From NCBI GenBank assembly GCA_009602725.1, contig WELB01000033.1, positions 796,878-857,989 on the forward strand: a DNA stretch of 61,112 nucleotides, given 5' to 3'. The position numbers were made by a program, and so were the translations under genes. Within the stretch, counting starts at the first letter, position 1, and each line of letters begins with the position of its first letter. Under the pieces are notes generated by a model. It had not been told where the DNA came from. It made no database searches and saw only the letters and a program-made list of their open reading frames with translations. Below, one piece after another: positions 10,470-18,617 of this stretch. The stretch is from Spirogloea muscicola. Lineage: Eukaryota; Streptophyta; Zygnematophyceae; Spirogloeales; Spirogloeaceae.

Positions 10470-12607
10470 ATGCTCGTCAAGGTGGGTGCACGTTGCCACC
10501 ATTGCTGCCAAGCTCCAGATGCGCAGCTTTCGGACTTGGCCTGCGCCGTGCCAGACGTGGGCATTGCAGCGATGGCGGCCCCGAGCTGCGCCACTTGGGT
10601 GCCTGCAGCCGCCAAGCGATCGCTCTGATGTTACTCCCTCGTCGGTCGTCTCCAGTACTTGCCGCAGCTGTCGCAGTGCCGGATCGTGCTGGCGTCCGCT
10701 TCGCCGCGGTGGCGGGAGCTCCTTGCCGGCCTGAGGCTGGTTGCGGAGACGGTGCCCTCCACGTTCGACGAGACTCTCAACAAGGCCGCGTTTGCAACGC
10801 CAGGGGACTACGCTGCCGAGACGGCCACCCACAAAGCCATCGAGGTCTGCAGTCAGCCGCAAACCCTAAGTCGTGAACCCTAAACCTTAACCCTAAACCC
10901 TATTCCCTAGAACCCAAAATCTAAACTGCCGCTGCATCTGCTGTGATTGGCATGGCCCAGTGTTGCTGCTGCTGCTTGTATCGTGCTGTGTGCTCCGAAC
11001 ACTAGGCCTACAATAAGGGTGCAGTGTCCCAGACTTGAGGACCGAGTCTCAACATTGCGGTGGTGTGTTTCCTGCAGGTGTCCAGGACTGCGCTCCTTGA
11101 CAGCAAGGGCCGGAGAGCAGGTAAGCAGGCATGTGCCAATAGTATGAGCACTTGATGATGCTTAAGCTGATATTGGTCGCTAAGAAGGCCTCCTTCTTGT
11201 ACTTTGCATGGTAAATACTGAACGATCCATTGCTGTCTGTTGCTTGGTTGCAATGTTGGCCAGATCAGTGGTAACAACCGTTGGGTTCAACTTGAACGCA
11301 GGCACTGCAAGCTCTGTTGCCCATCTAGTTTCCACCATTCGCAGCCTTGCTGAGAGGCCAACCTGGACGCCGCCCCCTGCGCAGACCTGGTTATTGGCGC
11401 GGACACGGTGGTTGAGCTGGATGGCCAGATCCTGGAGAAGCCCGCTGACGAGCAGGATGCATTCCGCATGCTCACGATGCTCAGCGGCAGGCGCCACGTG
11501 GTCTACACCGGGGTCGCGCTTGTGCTGCCGGGCGCAATCGGTCTGCCCATATCCGCCCTTATCCTTGAAGCGCCATCGCCTGCATGCGTTTCCAGTGTCA
11601 AATACTGTCTATTCCTGTCAGAGCAGAGCCACTCAAAGCAGCTGCTCTCAGATAGCCTCTCTTTGACCTTTGTCACAAGCCCTGCCATCCTCCAGCCAGG
11701 CCTATATCAGTTCTAATGTCAGCTCAAGGAGCTTTTGGTTACCCTGAGCTGCTATCGTTGCTATATTCCAGTGAGCAAGCATTGTGATTGGTTGCTATCC
11801 ATGGTGTGTGATGGAGCTTGGCTGTCATTGTGTGATTCACTTTTATGTTGCATTGGGGTGTGGTATCGTTGTGGCCCTGAAGACCTAGGAGTTGGCCGCC
11901 CGCCACTGATGACCACGTTCTATGAGAAGACGTTGGTGGAATTTGCTGAGCTTGATGAGGTCAAAACCAGCTCCACTCCTCTGGCTTCTGTGCTCGTCTA
12001 GGGAGCTGTGACAAGGTTACAGGCACCAAGCCTCGGCACCAGGATTGATACTTACCATGCTCAGTCGTCTTCAGTATGTAAGGTCGAGCAGAGTACTCTG
12101 TAAGGCCATCTTACATGTATCTCCGAATGACTCGTACTTGACACCAGCTTGAGTACTCTTATTATATACAGGCAACCATATGGGCTTACATTGAGTCCAA
12201 GGAGCCCATGGACAAAGCCGGGGCTTACGGCATCCAAGTAAGCCTTCTTGACCACAGACTTGCACGATGGAGGATCCCTGCTAACAGTTGACTTTGGACT
12301 TATTTGCTGTGATTCGTGCTTACCATGGTATGTGATGTCAGTCATGTGAACTTTGTCACAAGGATCAGAGTGTGATTGTATTGGTGTATCACAGATTTCT
12401 TGTGCAGCAATGTTAATTGAGCTCGTGTAAGTATTAAACTGCGTCTTCTAACAGTGTTGTCACACTTTGCAGGGTTTGGGAGGGTCATTTGTTAAGTCCC
12501 TCCGTGGCTGCTACTTCAACGTCATGGGCTTTCCCTGCCACCGCTTCTGTGTGGAAGTTGTTGAGCTAATAGGAAAGGGCCTACTTGCGCCCCCAAGCAC
12601 CTGCTAG
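10470..12607 (+). CDS. Maf/ASMTL-like nucleotide pyrophosphatase
   Basis: Maf proteins hydrolyse non-canonical or modified NTPs to NMPs. A 12-nt first exon (ATG 10470, MLVK) splices in phase to 10656 ([19 protein letters not shown]), which carries the SASPRR-like signature and VPSTFDE. Exon 3 (11079-11118) gives [14 protein letters not shown]. Exon 4 (from about 11384) gives [27 protein letters not shown] and HVVYTGVAL, including the catalytic Asp region. Exon 5 (about 11890-11955) gives [16 protein letters not shown]. Exon 6 (about 12172-12237) gives [18 protein letters not shown]. The last exon gives [20 protein letters not shown] and stops at TAG 12605-12607. All Maf motifs occur in order, so it looks complete and active. 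Human ASMTL carries the same domain fused to a methyltransferase; no fusion is seen here. Confidence 0.92.
10855..10926. repeat. Interstitial telomere-like tract in Maf intron 2
   Basis: Starts about 12 bp after the exon 2 donor. It contains GAACCCTAAACC, TTAACCCTAAACCC and related variants of CCCTAAA, with interruptions. Confidence 0.85.
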
Positions 12608-13085
12608 TGACTCCTAAAGAGTAATAGCCCAAGACCCCAGCGAGCAGGTCAGAAGGCCAGCCCTTCCCTTAGCCTTTGGCAGAGTCTTGGAGACTCCCAG
12701 GCCGGAGTCCATTCACGTCAGCAACTGCCGCTCATGAGTAGCCCTTCAGCTCTGCAGCTAAGTAGCATGTCTACGTCCACGTGCAACACAGAGGCAGGAG
12801 CAAATCAAGGTGCAACTTCATACTGGTAACTCAGCAGGAATACAACTTCCTGAAAGAGTACGACCCCTGTTATTGGAGTGCAACCTGCATACTGTGCTCA
12901 GGCGAAGGTAGTTTGGCAGTTGCTTAATAAGAAGCCAGCACCACAGTAAGCCTTGGCGCTTGGCCAGGCTCATGCCAGCAATTGCTGCAAGCAAGGCGGG
13001 TCAGGGACTCCCTCGACTCGCGCCGTCAGGGGGCCTTGACGCGAGTTGAGGAAGCGCCTCCGCCTGCGTGGCAGCTGAAGCGACT
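12608..13085. other. Convergent intergenic region
   Basis: Between the Maf stop (+) and the stop of the next minus-strand gene. No coding-like frame, RNA gene or repeat recognised. Confidence 0.5.
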
Positions 13086-13925
13086 TCACGCTGTGCGGAA
13101 AGTAGGGGCAGGCGCCTTGGGCACCTGCAGTGGTGACAGCCGCATGGCTGGAGACGCGCAACGCTTGTCCCACAGCGGCATGGCGAGCTTGACGTTATGG
13201 TGTTCCTCGGCGCCGTGCTCGGACAGGGATGGCCACGACATGGTGCGGTGGAGCTCGCTCAGCAGGGCCGAGCCCTCAGCCTCCTCGCCGAAACCGCCAC
13301 ATGATGGGCTCTCCAGGAAGGAGCAGAGCACCGTGGCGATGACCTTGTCGGCGAAGGCCACTGTCCTTGGCGTCGCGCTCGGGTGGCCGAGGCGCGGCGT
13401 CCTGGCCGGCAAGGCGCTCCTGGCTTGGCCGTCGTGGGCGGAGCAAGAGCGGGCCTTGGACGTGGGCAGCGGGGCCGCCGGCGTGGCGCTCCTGGGCGGG
13501 GTCGGGACCTCGCCGTGGACGGGCAGCGCCCCCGGGTCCTCCCCGACCTCGACGCTCAGGCCCCGCAGGCTCCTCGCAGGCGGCGGCGCCACTGCCGCAG
13601 CCGCGTCCGCCGCCACGGCTTCGGCCGACAGCATGACACGGGGCCTCCCAGGGTACTGGCGAGCGGCGGGCCGCCGCCGCTCGGCCACCGAGAGGCTCCT
13701 GCTCGCCGACGGCAGCCGCCGCGGCGACGGCCGGCCGCCAGACTCGCCGAGGAAAGACGTCGATGGGCTCGGCCTGGCGGCGGCGGCGGCGGCGGCGGCC
13801 AACGCCGCCAGGTCGGGGCAGCTCCAGCTGCTGGCCGTGCGGGCGATGGAGTACGGGGCGGCGAGGAGGGTGGCGAGCGGCGCGGCCATCCAGCGGGCGA
13901 GGCTGTCGTCCAGGCACCGCAGGCA
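13086..13925 (-). CDS. Unrecognised protein, C-terminal exon (5' part in gap)
   Basis: A long minus frame begins after a CTGCAG acceptor at 13926 and ends at the stop at 13086. It encodes CLRCLDDSLARWMAAPLATL, then ARTASSWSCPDLAALAAAAA, a low-complexity Ser/Pro/Arg/Ala middle, then VIATVLCSFLESPSC, HRTMSWPSLSEHGAEEHH and a C-terminus ending APTFRTA. No family recognised; the Ala/Pro/Arg richness may partly reflect GC content, and a plus-strand frame also spans the region. The 5' exons would fall in the N gap. The flanking intron holds a telomere-like tract. Confidence 0.4.
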   Translation of the reverse strand, partial: CLRCLDDSLARWMAAPLATLLAAPYSIARTASSWSCPDLAALAAAAAAAARPSPSTSFLGESGGRPSPRRLPSASRSLSVAERRRPAARQYPGRPRVMLSAEAVAADAAAAVAPPPARSLRGLSVEVGEDPGALPVHGEVPTPPRSATPAAPLPTSKARSCSAHDGQARSALPARTPRLGHPSATPRTVAFADKVIATVLCSFLESPSCGGFGEEAEGSALLSELHRTMSWPSLSEHGAEEHHNVKLAMPLWDKRCASPAMRLSPLQVPKAPAPTFRTA

Positions 13926-13939
13926 CTGCAGGTGCGCGC

Positions 13940-14002
13940 AAGAACTAGGGTCAGGGTTCTGGGTTTGGAAGTTAAGCTTAGGGTTAGGGTCTAGGGGGCC
14001 AG
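13940..14002. repeat. Interstitial telomere-like tract beside gap 1
   Basis: AGGGTCAGGGTTCTGGGTTT and TTAGGGTTAGGGTCTAGGG, degenerate TTTAGGG variants. It lies in the intron just upstream of the minus-strand acceptor at 13926. Confidence 0.8.
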
Positions 14003-14069
14003 GGCCTGAGCGTCGGCCAGAGCCGCGGCGAGCCGTGGCCTCCCGCCCGCGGCGGCCGCGGCCGCCGCG

Positions 14070-14651
14070 NNNNNNNNNNNNNNNNNNNNNNNNNNNNNNN
14101 NNNNNNNNNNNNNNNNNNNNNNNNNNNNNNNNNNNNNNNNNNNNNNNNNNNNNNNNNNNNNNNNNNNNNNNNNNNNNNNNNNNNNNNNNNNNNNNNNNNN
14201 NNNNNNNNNNNNNNNNNNNNNNNNNNNNNNNNNNNNNNNNNNNNNNNNNNNNNNNNNNNNNNNNNNNNNNNNNNNNNNNNNNNNNNNNNNNNNNNNNNNN
14301 NNNNNNNNNNNNNNNNNNNNNNNNNNNNNNNNNNNNNNNNNNNNNNNNNNNNNNNNNNNNNNNNNNNNNNNNNNNNNNNNNNNNNNNNNNNNNNNNNNNN
14401 NNNNNNNNNNNNNNNNNNNNNNNNNNNNNNNNNNNNNNNNNNNNNNNNNNNNNNNNNNNNNNNNNNNNNNNNNNNNNNNNNNNNNNNNNNNNNNNNNNNN
14501 NNNNNNNNNNNNNNNNNNNNNNNNNNNNNNNNNNNNNNNNNNNNNNNNNNNNNNNNNNNNNNNNNNNNNNNNNNNNNNNNNNNNNNNNNNNNNNNNNNNN
14601 NNNNNNNNNNNNNNNNNNNNNNNNNNNNNNNNNNNNNNNNNNNNNNNNNNN
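14070..14651. other. Assembly gap (582 N)
   Basis: Run of N between a GC-rich exon region and a retrotransposon fragment. The sequence content is unknown. Confidence 1.
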
Positions 14652-15240
14652 GTGAGCAGCTCGAGCCACCGAGCGCCCAGCGCCCCATGTGTGTCGATGG
14701 CCAACGGGAAGAACTCGTCTTCCCGCGGATGATCCGCGTACTTCAGCTCTTTGGCCCGAGCAGCGCAGGCGACCGCATACCCAGCCGTGGTGGCACATTT
14801 GGCTGGGTGTGAGCGGTCATAGGCATCAGTAGTGACCACGTCCAGGAGAAGACGTGGCCCGCCGGCCTGTCAGGTGGCCACCAGGTCTACACGCCTGGCA
14901 TGGAGACCGTCGGCCCTGTGCTGGATTGGCATGATTCCGGAGTGCTCTGCTGCCACGGAGAAACCAGCCTCCAACAGGATGCCATGCATTACGTCGCGGA
15001 GGCGGTCGTGGGCCGCTGTCCGCTCTCCGCCGTGGGAACAGCGCAGGACATGAGCAGCCAGCTCTCCAGGCTCGGTCCCGCGCTCGCCACACTCACATTG
15101 ACGCACACCCTGGAGACATGGCGGCAGTAGGCCCAGGAGCCGGTGGACGGCACTTCGGAATACCTCGTCCGGGAGGGTGAGGGCGTCGTAGAGGGGGAGG
15201 GCCTGGAGCCACGCCGCAGCCCCCGGGGAAGGCGAATGCG
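14652..15240 (-). pseudogene. Non-LTR retrotransposon ORF C-terminal fragment (copy A)
   Basis: The minus frame reads AAAWLQALPLYDAL, VHRLLGLLPP, a zinc knuckle (CECGERG, then HVLRC), AAHDRLRDVM, then RADG..RRVDLVAT. The same frame continues across an in-frame TGA to LLLDVVTTDAYD and AKELKYADHPREDEFFPLA. Order and spacing recall the C-terminus of R2/CRE-type LINEs (zinc knuckle, RHN-like motif, RPD...D of the restriction-like endonuclease), but that subtype is inference. Broken by the stop and cut by the N gap. Confidence 0.7.
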
Positions 15241-15362
15241 TGTATATTAAGAGATGGGGAGGCCATGTGTGGCCAAGTACAAAGGCAAGCACATTGGACA
15301 AATGTACGTCACCTGCTGCTAAGCTGACCCGCTCAGTAACCACGAGTCAGCACATAGAGGTC
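15240..15362 (-). mobile_element. Retrotransposon 3' tail joined to copy A
   Basis: The minus strand reads DLYVLTRGY-stop near 15360-15330, then the 3' UTR block shared with 6907-7010 (+) and 51230-51290 (+). It runs straight into the interior coding sequence of copy A, a head-to-tail junction. Confidence 0.6.
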
Positions 15363-15496
15363 GCTAGCTGACAAGGGGAAGAGGCCGAGTGGAGTCTCGC
15401 GCGCCCTGGGAAAGGCCTGCCCAAGGAAGGAATTCTTTTCGAGTGCTCGTGCAATTGGGTGCTCGCTTTAACACCGTCGTACCATCACAAAGGAAG

Positions 15497-15543
15497 AAGC
15501 GCGGGGCCAGATTGACTGGTGGCTGGGAAAGGCCAGCCCAAAG
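15497..15543 (-). mobile_element. Retrotransposon 3' tail with hairpin
   Basis: The minus strand carries GGGCTGGCCTTTCCCAGCC (stem arms 15521-15526 and 15533-15538) followed by a tail also found at 16185-16230. It abuts copy B coding sequence at AAAGAGCTCAAG. Confidence 0.6.
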
Positions 15544-16020
15544 AGCTCAAGTACGCAGACCATCCGCGGGAAGACGAGTTCTTCCCGTTGACAATGCACA
15601 CCCATGGGGCGCCGGGCGCTCGGTGGCTCGAGCTGCTCACCCGGCTCGCCCGCCACACCATCGCCCGTCGCTTCCATGGGGAGCCGGTAGACTTTCCTGC
15701 AGCCGGGTCTTCGTGTGGTTCCGTCATGTCTAGTTGTCTCGTTGCCTAGCTAGTGTGTTTCCATTCTTTTGGATTTTGTCCATTCTTTTTTGGCTGGCTT
15801 CTGCCAGCCCCTCTCTCTATGGGCGAGCTCATCTTCTGCAGCCGGGTCGCTGGCGCAAGCGTATCGAATGCGCCTGGCCGTCTCGCTGCAGAGGTCTATG
15901 GCCCGGGCGTTGCACCTTCGTGCCGGCAGAGCCCTCGCTGCTGCCTCTGGCTCTGGCCAGGGGACCCACTTCCACGAGCCTAGCATCTCCGATCTGCAGC
16001 TGCTTAGCAGAGGTTTCTGA
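15541..16020 (+). pseudogene. Retrotransposon ORF C-terminal fragment (copy B), split by insertion
   Basis: The plus strand reads KELKYADHPREDEFFPL, HGAPGARWLELLTRLARH and FHGEPVDFPA. It is interrupted at 15710-15835, then resumes SLAQAYRMRLAVSLQRS, ALHLRAGRALAAASGS and ISDLQLLSRGF-stop (16018-16020). It matches copies C, E and F. Confidence 0.75.
15710..15835 (+). mobile_element. Nested retrotransposon 3' end with 13-bp target duplication
   Basis: A segment of about 126 bp containing the hairpin (arms 15792-15797 and 15804-15809) and ATGGGCGAGCTC interrupts copy B. CTGCAGCCGGGTC is present on both sides (15697-15709 and 15836-15848). The uninterrupted sequence is visible in copy F (about 42880-42895). 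This is the expected footprint of a 5'-truncated LINE insertion. Confidence 0.8.
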
Positions 16021-16060
16021 GTGATTCGTAGCTGCTTTGTTTCTCAGTGTGCTTGTTTTT

Positions 16061-16184
16061 CCAAAGGAATGGACAAGGTCTGGAGGAGCCGGAGTGCGAA
16101 GGACTAGGACTAAGACGTCAGCCAGGGAACGCTCAGTAACCTCTAGTCAGGAGATGCAAGTCTGAGTAGCTAGCCGGCGGAAAG
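16061..16184 (-). repeat. Direct repeat unit 1 (retrotransposon end)
   Basis: About 124 bp, closely matched to 16225-16354. On the minus strand it reads DLHLLTRGY-stop (stop 16135-16133), then a 3' UTR without the hairpin. Confidence 0.85.
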
Positions 16185-16224
16185 GAAGCGCGGCCAGAAT
16201 GACTGGTGGCTGGGAAAGGCCAGC

Positions 16225-16354
16225 CCAAAGAAATGGACAAGGTCTGAAGGAGCCAGAGTGCAAAGGACAAGGACTAGGACTAAGACATCAGCCAGGGAAC
16301 GCTCAGTAACCTCTAGTCAGGAGATGCAAGTCTGAGTAGCTAGCCGGCGGAAAG
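16225..16354 (-). repeat. Direct repeat unit 2 (retrotransposon end)
   Basis: About 130 bp with a 6-bp insertion relative to unit 1 and few other differences; period 164 bp. The minus-strand ORF end (stop 16305-16303) is followed by a 3' UTR that leads into the hairpin at 16208-16225. Confidence 0.85.
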
Positions 16355-16378
16355 ACGTCGCCCTGACGGAAGCCGGAG

Positions 16379-16868
16379 GTGGTCGCTTTGGCGGCTCGGA
16401 GTAAGGAGCGCAAGTACGCTGACCACCCTCCAGGCGATGCCTTCGCGGCACTAGCCATTGATGTACACGGGGCCTTCGGCAGTGGCTGGTTGGTGTTCTC
16501 CAGCGGCTTGCCCGGGAAACCATCGAGCGGCGGCAGGGCTTGCCAGGTTTCAATGCAGCCGGCTCCCTCTTGCAGGTCTTTTGGATGAGGCTGGCGGTCT
16601 CACTGCAGCGCTCTTTGGCTCATGCGGTCCATGCACGCGCTGGCCGTGCTATGGCTGCTGCTTCCGGGTCTCGACAGAGTGCCGCTTTTCCCACTTCGAG
16701 TTACTCTCATCTGCTGTTGCTCACACGTGGATACTGAGCATCCATCTGCATCTCCCTCCGCACAGTCTCGTGCTTTGTAGTGTAGTCCTTTTACGGCACT
16801 TTTTCTTTGGCTTTGGACATTGTTCATACTTTTTGGGTTGGCTTTGCCAGCCCCTCTTCTCTATGGGC
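16379..16868 (+). pseudogene. Retrotransposon ORF end and 3' UTR (copy C)
   Basis: Encodes AARSKERKYADHPPGDAFAA, a frameshifted middle, then AGSLLQVFWMRLAVSLQRSL, HARAGRAMAAASGS and HLLLLTRGY-stop (16735-16737). The 3' UTR carries GGTTGG/CCAGCC (16836-16841, 16847-16852) and CTCTATGGGCGAGCTC. Frame breaks make it a pseudogene. Confidence 0.7.
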
Positions 16869-17290
16869 GAGCTCTTCTTTGAGGCCGCCACCAAAGCTCG
16901 GCCTGCGCGCAAGTGAACCGCGAAGGCAAGGGACTGCTGCATCGAGATGGCCAAACGCATTGGGAAGACTTGAGCGAGGGACCCGGCGACATTGAGGCCG
17001 GGCTGCTCGCCCTGCTGCCCGAGGCGGCCGGGCCGCCGCACGCCGCGCAAGGCGGTGAAGCAAGTCAAGCCACTTCGAGCCAAAGGCTCCGTGCACGTCG
17101 ACTGCCAGTGGAACCAACTCGTCTCCCACCGGGTGGTCCGAGTACTTCCGTTTCTTTTCGCCCGCCGCTTGGCCGACTGCGTAGCCCGCCTCCTCCGACG
17201 AGCGTTTGGCGCTGCTGGAAACAAAGCAGTCAGTCGTGACAACGTCGGAAGGGCTCGCCCATCGAGGATAGGGGCTGGAATAGCCAGCCC
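16869..17290 (-). pseudogene. Retrotransposon ORF fragment (copy D) with 3' tail joined upstream
   Basis: The minus strand reads RKYSDHPVGDELVPLAVDVH, SKWLDLLHRLARR, VAGSLAQVFPMRLAISMQQS and FAVHLRAGRALVAA in broken frames. Just 5' of it on the same strand lies another copy's tail with a hairpin (arms 17273-17278 and 17284-17289) and ATGGGCGAG, giving a further head-to-tail junction. Confidence 0.65.
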
Positions 17291-17861
17291 AAAGCTACCA
17301 CAGGAAAATAGCATTGGCTGGAAGTGGCAGCTCGACCAGCCCTTCAGAGCATCCAAAGCCCGAATTGTACAGAGAGAGAGCTGCTTCTGTGACTGTGAAG
17401 TACTTGAATCAGCGATGATGAGTAACCCCAAACTTGTGTGAAATGTGGGGCTTGCTAGGAGGCCCTGCTTCACATAGACAAGCGTGCCAGGCAAGGCCAA
17501 TATTGCGGCCGTCCCAAGCCGCTTGATGTACACCACGCTGCTTGGTTCTTAAGCAAGTAGCATCTACTTTCTGTAGGTGATATTCAGCACTTGACAATGG
17601 CACTATTACCGCGAGCACTTGACCACGGCATGCAAAGAGCCCATCACATCATAGTACCAAGTGTTTGCCATATTCATATTCTCCAATAGAAGCGCTCATT
17701 GCAGAAGCAGGTGACCGTCAAATTGATTTCGTCAAAGTAGCAGGCAATCATTAGCCGGTAGTAAAGTGTGCCTCGCAAACAGCCCAGTACCTATTGATTT
17801 GATTCACATAAATGTCATGCGTTGGCTACACAGGTCGGCGTTGTGCCTACCTGAAGATAGA
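17291..17861. other. Intergenic region
   Basis: AT-richer than the flanks. Short open frames only; nothing recognised. Confidence 0.4.
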
Positions 17862-18540
17862 TTACCCTACAACGCCCACTGCAGCCCCCTTCAATGCCCA
17901 CTGAATCTCTTGGTTAAGTTTCAGGGGTGCTTGCATCTGCTTGCCGCTGCTTGGCAGCTGCATCAGCTCCATCAACTGGCCTTGGCCTATAGAAAAGTCC
18001 AGGTGCCTCTTTACGGGCTGGCGTTTTGCAGACACTGCCCTCTTGCCAGGAGCCATACCGTTTCTTGACACACATGGCGTGCTCTCGTGGTCCTATCAAC
18101 GAATAGACATCACCTCTTGTCAACAAGTGCATGAAGCAAGAGAAACTCTGTGCCATTATTCCTCCAATTCTGAGGATGACAGAAGGAAGTACTCCTCCTC
18201 CACCTTCATCGGCTTCTCCTCAAGCTGCCTCCCGACGTGCGCAGCACCAATGTTCTCACCACCAGATGAGGCACCTACGCGCTGCAGCACCTCTTCTGAA
18301 CAACGTTGGAACTGGCGCTTGTGGATCAAGGCCTGCCCAGGTGGCCATGTTCTAGTAGCTGCTCTCCCACAAAGACGACAGGCCTGCAAATGTATGGGCC
18401 TACTTATTTCACACCACCTTACTCCACTGATTCCAATCTGCAGCAGGGAAGACGTGATGGTCAATTACCCCCTTGCTGGCTGGAGGATTCATCAGCCCCT
18501 GCTTGGTGCTGAGGATGGCCGGCGCTCCAGGTCATAGTTG
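17862..18540 (-). CDS. Possible small unrecognised gene
   Basis: The minus strand has coding-like pieces: MTWSAGHPQHQAGADESSSQ (from about 18535), QACRLCGRAATRTWPPGQAL with KRQFQRCSEEVLQRVGA and VEEEYFLLSSSELEE (18156-18390), and GQGQLMELMQLPSSGKQMQA (about 17910-18010). The CRLCG could be half of a zinc site. No family recognised and splice order is unclear. It could be the 3' UTR region of the methyltransferase gene upstream. Confidence 0.25.
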
Positions 18541-18617
18541 ATTTTGTGGTGACATCACTTGATGACTTTCTTTTGGGGGCCTCACATGTCTTGTTATGTT
18601 CATATTGTTGTCCATTG

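Noticed and set aside
12982-14655. 557-codon plus-strand open frame
   Set aside because: Almost half is N, and the rest is the antisense of a minus frame with a better acceptor and stop; the composition is that of GC-rich antisense sequence.
16061-16354. Direct repeats as long terminal repeats of an LTR retrotransposon
   Set aside because: They are only about 40 bp apart, have no TG...CA ends, and each contains the ORF terminus of the non-LTR family.
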